From: Lithodes maja | Taxonomy: Eukaryota > Arthropoda > Malacostraca > Decapoda > Lithodidae | DNA: 64,000 bases | NCBI GenBank assembly: GCA_037953745.1 | Contig: JBAKBP010001420.1 | Location: forward strand, 149,876 to 213,875 | Reading direction: 5' to 3' | Shown: one piece after another, positions 33,338 to 43,594 of the stretch | Layout: every line of letters starts with the position of its first letter | How positions within the stretch are numbered: the stretch's first letter is position 1 | Position numbers and translations under genes: made by a program | The notes under the pieces: model-generated | Told to the model about the DNA's origin: nothing | Database searches by the model: none | Seen by the model: only the letters and a program-made list of their open reading frames with translations

Positions 33338-33462
33338 GTATGTATGTACAGTCACTCATAAAAAAATCATGGACTTCCACTATTTCTTATTAGGGAAGTA
33401 TATCTCTGAAAACGAATTTGCGTTTATAATTGTCTATGCATCAACTAAAATATATATATATA

Positions 33463-34142
33463 CAGGAATAACAGGACCAGGGTTATGACAAACATCTTGC
33501 ATGAAGAAGTTTATTTAGTCGACTACGTTTCGGGCATCTCTACGTCCATCTTCAGGTCTATAAAGCAGAAGTGAACACAATATTTACAAACATGTAGAAA
33601 ATAAAATAATGTGGGCAAAGAAAGCCAAAATAGCAGGAACTCTCAGAAAAATCAACTAAAAATGTAATACCAGAAAAAGTTAATACAGAGACAATTGAAT
33701 TGGTAAAGGATATCATTTATATTTACGATTAAAATATAGATAAATAAAATTTAGGTCGTTAACGTTACTCTAAGTTATTTTAAGCAAAAAGATCAATACT
33801 TTAAAAGCAAAGAAGGGGGGGCAGAGGTTTCGTTATCACCTATGCTAGGGCGTACCATAGCTTGATGAATGCTCTCTAGAGTGAGTAGGTCCAAGTCATT
33901 GGCGCTACTGTCTAAACTCGCGAATTTCTCTCTATTTATAGGGTGGTCATGATCAAAATCATGGTCCCGAATAGCTGAATGAGCAGGCTTTGATATTGGC
34001 AAACCTGTTCTTACTGATACACCTATATGTTCTGAAATTCTGGTTCTCAGGTGCCTCTTTGTTTTACCTATATACTGTATGTAGCTATACAGCTATCACA
34101 CGTGTATTGATAAACAACACAAGAAGCCAGATCCCCGGGAAT
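33463..34142 (-). mobile_element. PLE2 left arm (Penelope 3' end, inverted copy)
   Basis: Left half of a large palindrome. The minus strand carries the end of a Penelope GIY-YIG endonuclease: YIG with TKRHLRTRISEH follows near 34080-34040, then the open piece 33793-34002 (PISKPAHSAIRDH ... ESIHQAMVRPSIG). The 3' region with a hammerhead-like motif (33527-33555) and the outer end at 33463 follow. The same small frame break just before YIG is present in both arms. Confidence 0.75.
33527..33555 (-). ncRNA. Hammerhead-like motif, PLE2 left arm
   Basis: Minus-strand CTGAAGA ... GAAAC with a helix-II-like hairpin GGAC/GCCC that has one mismatch. Penelope elements are known to carry hammerhead ribozymes; here an extra T sits before the hairpin, so cleavage is uncertain. 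Confidence 0.35.
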
Positions 34143-34393
34143 GTAAAGTACGTATCACAGATATGTATGTTGGTAAGGCCCAGAATAAGATTATGAATGG
34201 AAACAAAGTTTCAGTAATTACTGCTTCAAGAGATATTGTTTATTTTCCAATAAATTGTATTCTCTGGTTCGAAGAGTTTTACTGTACGAAAAAGGCTCAC
34301 TTTCCTCCTCCGTGAATTTTATCCACAAATTAACCTTAGAGTTATTTTTAAATCAGGGCGGAATATAGGCATTTTTTTTAGATATAAAGATAA
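34143..34393. other. Non-palindromic centre between PLE2 arms
   Basis: About 250 bp between the inverted arms, with no match between its halves. A stretch such as 'ctttcctcctccgtgaattttatc' suggests decayed coding sequence, perhaps further PLE2 RT on the plus strand, but no block is recognisable. Confidence 0.3.
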
Positions 34394-35155
34394 CATTCCC
34401 GGGGATCTGGCTTCTTATGTTGTTTATCAATACACGTGTGATAGCTGTATAGCTACATACAGTATATAGGTAAAACAAAGAGGCACCTGAGAACCAGAAT
34501 TTCAGAACATATACAGTAGGTGTATCAGTAAGAACAGGTTTGCCAATATCAAAGCTTGCTCATTCAGCTATTCGGGACCATGCTTTTGATCATGACCACC
34601 CTATAAATAGAGAGAAATTCGCGATTTTAGACAGTAGGGCCAATGACTTGGACCTACTCACTCTAGAGAGCATTCATCAAGCTATGGTACGCCCTAGCAT
34701 AGGTGATAACGAAACCTCTGCCCCCCTTCTTTGCTTTTAAATTATTGATCTTTTTGCTTATAATCACTTAGAGTAACGTTATGCCCCTTTCCCACTGGTG
34801 AGACAAGTCACGATTTTCGTCGCCGATGACTTAGTTTTGTCAAATTCGCAAGAATACGTGCGTTCACGATTTTGACCGTTACAAACAGATGAAAAATTTT
34901 ACTCAGCGAAGATGTTGCCGATGTCGGCGACGCAATCGCCGACCTTCTGCGACGTCGTTATCGGCGAAGTGAGCGATGTTTCGCCGATGACCTCTGCGAG
35001 GCATGTCACATTTTCAAAAATATCTTGCAAAATCATGCGAGGATGAAAGAAAACTCGCCGTATGTTCTGCGATGTCTTCGGCGATGATTCAAGCGATGGT
35101 TCGGCGTATTGAAACCTGGATGGGGGTAAACGTCTTAAAACCCCCAGAGTGCCAG

Positions 35156-35217
35156 GTCCGTATATATACGGACTAGGGTCTTGTCACGCCCAGTGCCAGG
35201 TCCGTATATATACGGAC
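35156..35217. repeat. Duplicated 18-bp perfect palindrome
   Basis: GTCCGTATATATACGGAC occurs at 35156-35173 and again at 35200-35217, each preceded by GTGCCAG; the spacing is 44 bp, giving a two-unit tandem repeat. Confidence 0.8.
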
Positions 35218-35221
35218 TCGC

Positions 35222-35620
35222 CGAAAAAAAATTGTAGCAGTGAAACTACTGCACCTATGGCTTTCATATTTCTACCACATTTACCTTACCCTTCTGGCTT
35301 CTTGCCACCACCAACACAACCCCCTCCCCCACCCACTCGCTGACTATCGGTCGCCTCACAAAGAAAAAAAAAGGAAAATATGTGGTGGCGAAACGACTGA
35401 ACCAATCTGTTCCATATTTGTGTGACAAGTCCCCTACCCTTCTATCGTCCCCCCATCGCACCCCCACCTTCCTCCCACCACCCACTTCCAGCGTATCCGT
35501 ACGAAGAAAAGGTAAAAAAGGAAAATCCGTGGTGGCGAAACTACCTCACCAATCGGCTTCATATTTGTAACAGAGTCAATTACCCTTCTACCTTCCCCCC
35601 ACCATCCCCCAAATATGAAA
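35222..35620. repeat. Degenerate ~150-bp tandem repeat, about three units
   Basis: Three successive stretches share the order 'gtggtggcgaaac', 'ccaat.ggcttcatattt', 'tacccttct' and then a C-rich tract. This is a satellite-like array inside the Harbinger-like element. Confidence 0.5.
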
Positions 35621-36539
35621 TCTAATGGGGTTAACCATGAAGAAGAAAGGGGACCAGAAAAACGACCCAAAACAAAAAATATATATATGTTGGCTCCTAC
35701 CGCTCACCAGGAAAATATTGAAACCTGGATGGGGGTAAACATCTTAAAACAGTAGGCTGAACGGGGCCGAACGGATTATAGGCAAAGAGAGAGGGAGAGA
35801 AAGAAAGAAAACAAACGAGGTGGGAGAGAAAGAGAAAACAGCGAGGTGGGCAGGTGGGCTCAATTAGGCTAAGCCGTAACGTAAACATTGAGCCCACCTC
35901 GCTGTTTTCTCTTTCTCTCCCTCCTCGTTTTTTTTTTCTTTCTCTCCCACCTCGCCGAAGGTGCTCTTTGGCATCATCGATGTTCTCGGAACATCTGAGA
36001 GCATCGGCGAGCAGAGCATCGGTGAGCATCCATGCAGCGTTGCAAAGTTTTTTTTTATGCGAAACCCTCCGCGATGTCTCGCCGATGTCGCAGATGATCG
36101 CAGATACCCTCGCAGATCCCTTCGGCGATGCTCGACGATGCTTGCGAGGGTAACCAATCCTCGTGAGTCCTCGTCCAAAATTTTGAACTGTGCGAATATT
36201 TGCGAATGCCCTTGCGAGGCCTTGAGAGTCAAACAATTGGTCATGAGAGGTGTTGAGACATGTCACGAATGTGCCAATTTATTGGTGTCGGCGACGAAAA
36301 TCGTGACTTGTCTCACCAGTGGGAAAGGGGCATTAACGACCTAAATTGTATTTATCTAAATTTTAATCGTAAATATAAATTATGTCCTTTACCATTTCAA
36401 TTGTCTCTGTATTAACTTTTTCTGGTATTACATTTTTAGTTGATTTTTCTGAGAGTTCCTGCTAATTTGGCTTTCTTCGCCCACATCATTTTATTTTCTA
36501 CATGTTTGTAAATATTGTGTTCACTTCTGCTTTATAGAC

Positions 36540-36568
36540 CTGAAGATGGACGTAGAGATGTCCGAAAC
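36540..36568 (+). ncRNA. Hammerhead-like motif, PLE2 right arm
   Basis: CTGAAGA (36540-36546) fits the CUGANGA core. GGAC (36548-36551) pairs perfectly with GTCC (36560-36563) as helix II, and GAAAC (36564-36568) is the second core half. One extra T lies between the core and helix II. The position near the element end matches where Penelope elements carry hammerhead ribozymes. Helices I and III and the cleavage site were not resolved. Confidence 0.45.
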
Positions 36569-36641
36569 GTAGTCGACTTAATAAACTTCTGCCTGCAAGA
36601 TGTTTGTCATAACCCTGGTCCTGTTATTCCTGTGTAAGCTG

Positions 36642-36643
36642 CG

Positions 36644-36702
<59 letters not shown>
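36642..36702. repeat. (AT)n microsatellite between PLE2 and E4
   Basis: About 60 bp of AT joining the outer end of PLE2 to the first base of the E4 LTR. Confidence 0.95.
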
Positions 36703-36706
<4 letters not shown>

Positions 36707-37215
36707 ACGGCCCTACAATGCTGAACCCAAGAGACTAAAATTCAAGCAAGGGCAACTAGCATGCTGTTGCGATCAGAAGGCCAAATAGGGTTAATGTCAT
36801 GAAAAGTCACAAATAAGAGAAGGATGATATTAAACACTTCTAATTTTCGTATTAATTATATTACTATAAACTAGGGAAAACGAACAGGTTGATAAGCATG
36901 ATCATTCAATTAGTCACGGCAAAGAATAATAAGAGGCTAAGCAGCGCCGAGTGAAGGCTTCGAGTAAATGCACTCGTTACAAGGAATGAACACTACACAA
37001 AAAGAACATCTGAAGACGACGGTTAATCAACACTTAGCTCGCCGAACAGTAAACTGGATCACACTCAATTACAGACCGCTATATGATACCATATGATGTC
37101 ACCAGACAACACGCTCGGACAACGTGTACACTCAAGAACACTAATCAGTGTTCGTTACACACCACACAATCACCATCAAACCCAGAGCTCCTTACATACA
37201 CTAGGACACGTTACA

Positions 37216-37254
<39 letters not shown>

Positions 37255-38201
37255 CTATATTCCAACTTACTTCCTCTCGGGCATAGGCTGAGAGCCTTAA
37301 CATTCACCGCTTTACAATGAACAGTGAAGCCCGTGAGGTCTTGTTCCAGTCTAGGGAGTGAGACATGTGAAGCACGTAGAGTACAACGAGCACCTGCCAT
37401 CTTGCCTTCACATGAGGCACGGTGCTCACTCATGGCCCGAAATGACCCCATCTCTGAAGCCATCTCGTTCCCGTGCTTCACTGTCTCACCCTCTACACTC
37501 GGACTCTCACACTTACACACACACAACGCCACCTGTTGAGCAGATAACTCACCAGGCATTGCACCCCTATAGCATATTTTGAATATGGGAATATTCATAC
37601 AGTGCTATTTAATCAGGGAACAATGAGGGTATTTTATTGACGTTTCGGTGGGCTTTGTGGTAATGCACTGATACTAGGTACAGCACAAATTCCATCCCAA
37701 TAATATCTTCACATACACGATAATGCACCAATGCTGTCTCATCTCCCCTTCAAAGGACAAAACAGTGCACCACCTACTTATCTTAACGCACAAACCAGCA
37801 GACAATACGTCACGCATGCCCAGGGGTGCACCCAGGCCAGCGCGAGCGGGGAGCACTTCCTCCAGAGCTGTGCCTCTTCGGGCTCTCCAACCGGTACTGA
37901 CTCTTAACTCTTCCCTCCCCACATACATCTCTTCCCTAAGCCCTAACTTTCGGCAAGAAATGTGGTGTCACACTAGTCTACATAACAGAGTCACACAAAG
38001 TATCAGATATAGCTAGGCCTCCATGTTTGTCGTGGAGCTGGACTTTCCCACGGCTCCACACCATGTGTACAAGTGGGTTGAGGGCTCCCACGGCTCGGTG
38101 GGTGTTTTCGTCATTCGACACCTGCTGGTATCGAGGGTAGATTAACTTCGGTCGCCTTCCTCCCTGCTCCTCTCCTCACACTCCGTCTGCCTCCTCTTAC
38201 A
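36703..38201 (-). repeat. E4 LTR (left), carrying a SINE
   Basis: 1499 bp. It exceeds the partner LTR by about 537 bp, of which about 496 bp are SINE copy b plus its duplicated target and the rest a short extra segment near 37115-37160. Confidence 0.85.
37219..37709 (-). repeat. tRNA-headed SINE family, copy b (5'-truncated) in E4 LTR
   Basis: Minus-strand SINE with a 36-base A tail (T at 37219-37254) and the same body as copies a and c. The tRNA head is missing. CACAT flanks it on both sides (37214-37218 and 37710-37714), and the other E4 LTR has the single uninterrupted CACAT, which fixes the insertion boundaries. Confidence 0.85.
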
Positions 38202-38215
38202 CCCTCCCCCTTAAA
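38202..38215 (-). other. E4 polypurine tract
   Basis: In element orientation TTAAGGGGGAGGG lies directly before the LTR. Confidence 0.7.
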
Positions 38216-38294
38216 AATAAATTTGTGGCGACAAATTTAAGCATTCACAAACATTTTTTACATCCGGGACAGGTGGTCAGCAATGACATTACAT

Positions 38295-39485
38295 TTACCT
38301 TGAATATGAATGATATTGAGGTGGTACTCCTGCAAGAACAAACTCCACTTTGCTAGCATTATGAACAAAGTTGATATTCTGGCTGTCACCAGGCACAGGA
38401 TGTTTTACTTTACGATCATCACCTAGCAACAAGACTGCATCCGTCCCCAAATCACCTACATCCACACCCAGTTTGAACTTGGCACACCCCACATGCCCAA
38501 TACATTCCTTAAGTCTAGGCAAATGGTAAGTGTCACTCATGGTGATCTCATTGACTCTCTTAACATCAATGCGAAACCCTGCTGACCCACCTGGCTTATC
38601 TATGAGAGTGACAGTGGAGGAGCATCCACTCTGGCGTGGCTCTCTGATGTCTCGTAGCAACTCGTCATCGACCTCCTGGCGCGTCACCTTGGCTCTCTCG
38701 GGGTCGACTCGGCACGGCTGCAGCTTGACAGGCTCCACATCCGCCACGCCCACGTCACATTCCATCTCCATTGTCCGGCTTGAAGCATTCCGGGTGACAC
38801 TCTCCGACATCTTATCATCCTCTGCTATATCATCAAGAAGATAATTATTGTGCATAGGCAATTCATTGATTACACTACACATCGAATCATTTCCCGCAGC
38901 CTCCTTCACTCTCGGCTGCTCTATCTCCTTGTGAATAGTAGATGTGCCCACATCGGGCAGATACTTTTCACCTGAGACACCATCACTCTCTCTCACACCA
39001 TCATCTAGCGAGATTAATTCATCTAGCCCCACCTCAGCAGGGCTCTCAAACACACCTTGCACCCTTGCAACATCACTCTTTGCTAGCGAGAACAATTTCC
39101 CTAGTCCCCATTCATTAGGGCCATCCAGCACCCCTTGCACACTTGCAACACCACTCTCTTTCGCCATTGCCACCTTCATCCCATTATTTTTGTGAGACAT
39201 GGGCCGGGTTACAGCACAAACAGGGAATAAGTCTGGCATCTCCTTCTCCAGCTCTCGCGTTGCAGCACAATCAGTAGGCCTGGAAACAATTATGGGAGAA
39301 TTATTCACCTTCCCCCCCGCCAAATCATTTCCTAACACAAGGTCAATTCCAGGCACTGGCAATTCATTTATCAGTCCCACCGTTACCATATCATTCACGA
39401 GCTCACTTCTCAGCTCAACAGTCACGAGAGGTAGATATATTGCCCCCCACACCACAAATGAGGATGCTTTTTCCCTTATGCACAA
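38295..39485 (-). pseudogene. E4 protease end, linker and truncated RT/RNase H stub
   Basis: 396-codon frame continuing E4 after a frameshift in a G run near 39445. The start is the frame edge. It begins with the C-terminal half of the protease (PGIDLVLGNDLAGG), then a long acidic linker. A short RT palm/finger piece follows (GFRIDVKRVNEITMSDTYHL) and jumps straight to an RNase H-like piece (GTDAVLLLGDDRKVKHPV). Integrase, the YLDD active site and most of RNase H are absent. Confidence 0.8.
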
Positions 39486-40734
39486 ACTTCTCCAGCACCT
39501 TCGTCCTCATGAGCGTTTGTGTAGCACCTGTATCTCTCAAGATTTTCACAGGCTTAACTTCATCATTCTTACGAACAGATCCACACGACACAAAGGGAGG
39601 AAATGCATCAGCTCTCTTTCTCCTCTCCTTCTCCTCCTCTTCCTCATTCACACAGACTTTTTCCTGGATGGACATCAGAGGTACGGATTTAAAGTCTCTC
39701 ATGTACTCAGCTTTACTGTTATCTGCCGTAGGCCTCTCCCACGCGCCCTTACGCCTCAGTTTAAGGAAACAATCACGTTCCACGTGACCAGCTTTATCAC
39801 AGTAGGAACACGCTACCTCCCTCTTTACTTCCCTCTTACTTCCGCCAGCGGTAGGAGAAGCAGGGGGCTGCCATGGCTTTTCATTCCACTTTTGAGGTGG
39901 AATTTTTGGCGCCTGGGTGGTAACACTGTCAGTGGTCGGTGACCTTGGTGACTCAGGGTGGTGGTAGTGATTGCTTCCTCTACCGCCGCCCGCTTTACTG
40001 TCTGGATCTACCTTGCGTGTTAAGACATATTCATCAGCGAGTGTGGCAGCCTTCTCGGGATTCAGGGTACCTTTCTCTAGGATATGTGAAGCTACGTCTC
40101 TGTGAATTGTTCTACAGAAATCCTCCAAAAGAAAGAGCTCAAACATTTTCTCATAGTCACCTTGAATATCCCGAGAACGCAGCCACCTGTTTAGTTCCTT
40201 TTTCTTCTCATAAATGAACTCCACATGCGTCAAATAACCAGGTTTATAGTGATTCCTAAATAGCAAACGGTAAGCTTCAGGCACTAATTCGTAGGCATGT
40301 AGAATGGTCCCTTTTACAGTCTCATAATCGCCACTTTGAGACACGGTAAGAGCCGTGTAGGCGGCAAGAGCCTTTCCCTTTAACCCACTTTGCAACAAGA
40401 GAGCCCATTTATCCCCAGGGCAGTCTATGTTACTCGTGACTTTCTCAAAAGTAAAAAAATACCCAGTTGGATCTGCCTCGTTAAACGTCGACACCATGCG
40501 AACGTGTTTAGTGACATCAAACACCTTGCCGCCCCCTGGCACGTGCCGTGTCTCGCCAGTCCCGTTAACACACTCGAGTTTCCTCTCCTCCAGTTTCAGC
40601 CTCTCCTGTTCTACTTGAAGTCTCACCCATTCTGTGAGTTGTGTTTCCTGTTCTGTTTGTTGTTTTGCTTGTTCTGTTTGTTGTTTTGCTTGTTCTATTT
40701 GAAGTTTGGCTAACTCCAGTTGCATTCTGAGCAA
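39415..40734 (-). pseudogene. E4 Gag and protease
   Basis: 439-codon frame; the first in-frame ATG is at 40725, and an upstream stop near 40770 suggests the original N-terminus is damaged. It shows a glutamine-rich coiled coil with repeated EQAKQQT units, a capsid-like domain (VRMVSTFNEADPTGYFF ... LLLQSGLKGKALAAYTAL), a CCHC knuckle CSYCDKAGHVERDC (39769-39810) and protease LRDTGATQTLM (about 39520-39552). The frame then shifts. Gag and the protease active site are preserved, although the enzymes for copying and integration are lost. Confidence 0.85.
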
Positions 40735-41238
40735 TTCTACCGGGTTGTCTGTGTTCTGTACCGATTGCGATTATTGTGTGTCTGTCACAGTCTGCACCCC
40801 CTCTGCAACTAACCCATCCCTGGTGGCTTCTAACCCGTCCCTGGTGGCGGAAACTAGCCCCAATCTCACTAACACCCACTCCAATAACTCCGCCTTAGTG
40901 TCAGAGATTGCGTTATCAATCTCCAACTTGTCTGCCACCAATTTAAGCTCCTGCTTAGACAGACTAGAGACATTTCATAAGTGGGATCTGAGCGAAGAAA
41001 CCCTTCTACGTCCTCATCGCTATAAGAAACATCTTGGCCTGGTTTAATTGATCCGATTAAAGCAAAAACAAAATCAAAGTCATGTACCAGAAATGAGAGA
41101 TGAGTAGCAATACAGTACACCAACAAATCGTCTGTGAAAAACGAAAATACAAAGATTTTAAAAATGTTTGATTCCCGTTGAACAGTCGTGAACAAAAAGA
41201 GAAGTCCCTAGTGTGGGTCCAAGATCGCTAAATCCTAA

Positions 41239-41250
41239 GCAAGGCCGCCA
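41239..41250 (-). other. E4 primer-binding site
   Basis: TGGCGGCCTTGC in element orientation, six bases from the LTR end; it differs by one base from the site in E1-E3. Confidence 0.6.
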
Positions 41251-41256
41251 AATTCT

Positions 41257-42218
41257 TGTTACGGCCCTACAATGCTGAACCTAAGAGATTAAAATTCAAG
41301 CAAGGGCAACTAGCATGCTGTTGCGATCAGAAGGCCAAATAGGGTTAATGTCATGAAAAGTCACAAATAAGAGAAGGATGATATTAAACACTTCTAATTT
41401 TCGTATTAATTATATTACTATAAACTAGGGAAAACGAACAGGTTGATAAGCATGATCATTCAGTTAGCCACGGCAAAGAATAATAATAGGCTAAGCGCCG
41501 AGTGAAGGCTTCGAGTAAATGCACTCGTTACAAGGAATGAACACTACACAAAAAGAACGTCTGAATACGACGGTTAATCAACACTTAGCTCGCCGAACAG
41601 TAAACTGGATCACACTCAATTACAAACCGATATATGATACCATATGATATCACCAGACAACACGCTCGGACACATCACACAATCACCATCAAACCCAGAG
41701 CTCCTTACATACACTAGGGCTCGTTACACATACACGATAATGCACCAATGCTGTCTCATCTCCCCTTCAAAGGACAAAACAGTGCACCACCTACTTGTCT
41801 TAACGCACAAACCAGCAGACAACACGTCACGCATGCCCAGGGGTGCACCCAGGCCAGCGCGAGCGGGGAGCACTTCCTCCAGAGCTTTGCCTCTTCGGGC
41901 TCTCCAACCGGTACTGACTCTTAACTCTTCCCTACCCACATACATCTCTTCCCTAAGCCCTAACTTTCAGCAAGAAATGTGGTGTCACACTAGTCTACAT
42001 AACAGAGTCACACGAAGTATCAGATATAGCTAGGCCTCCATGTTTGTTGTGGAGCTGGAATTTCCCACGGCTCCACACCACGTGTACAGGTGGGTTGAGG
42101 GCTCCCACGGCTCGCTGGGTGTTTTTGTCATTCGACACCTGCTGCTATCGAGGGTAGATTAACTTCGGTCGCCTTCCTCCCTGCTCCTCTCCTCACACTC
42201 CGTCTGCCTCCTCTTACA
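41257..42218 (-). repeat. E4 LTR (right)
   Basis: 962-bp LTR without the SINE; TGTTACGG...CTTACA. Confidence 0.85.
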
Positions 42219-42534
42219 GTATATATAAGTGAATATTTGTATAATTAAAAGGATGTGGCTGGTACTGATATGGTTAACCCCTTCTGTACCGGTGATGTAC
42301 TTTTCATTATATTCTGGCAACTATAATGCGATTTGGTTCAGCTTAGGAAGGACGTCTACCAATTAAAAGGCTACAGACTATCGCAATTAATCCTTTTAGC
42401 TACCATATATCCTTCCTAAGCATCATAAAATCGTCTATATGTAGTTGAAATTAAATTAAATAGACTTCGCCGTACAGAAGGGCTTAAATAGGATAGTTTT
42501 TACCCCTTTATTTCCTATAAAGATCCTCAAAGGG
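42219..42534. other. Spacer between E4 and the MITE row
   Basis: AT-rich sequence with an imperfect inverted repeat ('cttaggaaggacgt' near 42345 against 'atccttcctaagc' near 42410). No gene was recognised; this may be another decayed foldback element. Confidence 0.35.
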
Positions 42535-42538
42535 TTAA

Positions 42539-43016
42539 CCCTTAAAGAGCAGCGCCCGGCTATAGTCGGACAAGAGAACCAAGGACTATGTGGCGACGCC
42601 CGGCTATAGTCGCATGCAATTTTGAGCACATTATCGGCTCTGAGAGAGAGACGAGCGGTGGGAGGAGCGTAGGTCGGCTCTGACCGTTCGGCACGGGTCC
42701 CGTGCGGCAACTGACGTCGCCTCCACACATATCCACACTCACTAACTCGCTACACAGGGAATTATGTAAGGAAATTACCGTATTTTAGCGATTTTGCCCT
42801 TCGGTTGCACGATCGTTGCAAGAGAACGCCTGGTCGTAGAAGGATGGTTCTGGTGTCATTGGAAAGCTCAATTATCGCCCTTTCAGGGATATGTAATTGT
42901 ATTATGCTCTGGCTCTTTGTTTATGCATGAAAATGAGCACGGAAATAAGCTCGTTTAGGGTAAAACCACCCGCTTGGCAGGTAGTAGAAGTTACCGCCTA
43001 AGCCGCTCGTTGAGTG
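42539..43016 (+). mobile_element. TTAA-flanked MITE, family M1, copy 2
   Basis: 478 bp between TTAA at 42535-42538 and TTAA at 43017-43020. Imperfect terminal inverted repeats (CCCTTAAAGAGC against CACTCAACGAGC). Inverted homologue of 13103-13581. Confidence 0.75.
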
Positions 43017-43020
43017 TTAA

Positions 43021-43083
43021 CCCGGCAAGTGCGGGAAGACTCTTAAGATCCTGGGCCTAAAAAAATCCATTTAAAACACCCCC

Positions 43084-43117
<34 letters not shown>

Positions 43118-43590
43118 CCCTGGGCCATGCCAAATATCACTCCTTCACATCCCCTCCTTCCCCAATTCCCTCCCCTCCTTCAGTTATCACCTATTTTCCC
43201 TGTTATTCTCTTATTCTGTGGTCTATTTTCGTGCTAACATTAGCGAGTTGGTAGCAGGGTGTTGTCATCACTGTTACCAAGCGTGGGAAAGAGCGAGAGA
43301 GAGACTATTGCGTAACAGTGTCTCTCCAGACAAGGGGAGGGGAGGGAGGTTGCCTCAGCCATACATTATGTAACTTCCGGCCTGTATCGCCGATTTTGAC
43401 CATCCAAACGCTGTTTCCACTTGTTTTATTGCTGTAACAGGTTAATACCTTTATAATCAACCTAAAATAAGCGCATATGGATAAGTATTAATGCTATTTA
43501 TGGTAAAATAACAATGTTGGTGATGGGAACAGCTCAAATACATGCGCACAGGCGTGTGGTGTCTCATACCCCCCATGCGCACGTCTTAGG
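43021..43590 (+). mobile_element. TTAA-flanked MITE, family M2, plus copy
   Basis: 570 bp between TTAA (43017-43020, shared with M1) and CTAA (43591-43594, one change from TTAA). Terminal repeats CCCGGCAAGTGCGGG and, inverted, CCTAAGACGTGCGC. It mirrors 43981-44595 and includes a T-run (about 43090-43116). Confidence 0.7.
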
Positions 43591-43594
43591 CTAA

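Larger units (their letters stand above)
34782..36332. mobile_element. Harbinger-like non-autonomous DNA transposon inside PLE2
   Basis: A 1551-bp element with about 45-bp near-perfect terminal inverted repeats (TGCCCCTTTCCCACTGG outward) and TTA on both sides (34779-34781 and 36333-36335). The left PLE2 arm supplies the empty site: its sequence across this point has a single TTA, so the duplication is exactly TTA. A 3-bp TTA/TAA target duplication is typical of PIF/Harbinger. No transposase ORF was seen. The interior is rich in GCGATG/CATCGC motifs, includes an internal palindrome (about 35819-35930) and carries nested repeats. Confidence 0.75.
34394..36632 (+). mobile_element. PLE2 right arm (Penelope 3' end), split by an insertion
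   Basis: Right half of the palindrome on the plus strand: endonuclease end (34394-34740, with the open piece 34540-34740 reading PISKLAHSAIRDH), a short 3' UTR, the 1551-bp insertion at 34782-36332, then the rest of the UTR, a hammerhead-like motif (36540-36568) and the outer end at 36632 followed by (AT)n. Apart from the insertion it mirrors 33463-34142 closely. Both 3' ends point outward. Confidence 0.75.
36703..42218 (-). mobile_element. LTR retrotransposon E4 (Gypsy-like), internally deleted, minus strand
   Basis: Flanked by LTRs at 36703-38201 and 41257-42218 with TGTTACGG...CTTACA ends. A primer-binding site (41239-41250) and a purine tract (38202-38215) are present. It codes for Gag and protease but has only a stub of RT joined to a stub of RNase H, with no integrase. 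LTRs differ at many sites, and the left one also holds a SINE, so this copy is older than E2 and E3. Flanks ATAT and GTAT do not give a clean duplication. Confidence 0.85.

Noticed and set aside
35697..36266. 189-codon frame on the minus strand in the Harbinger-like element
   Set aside because: Runs through the internal palindrome and GCGATG-rich repeats; composition is low complexity and no transposase motif is present.
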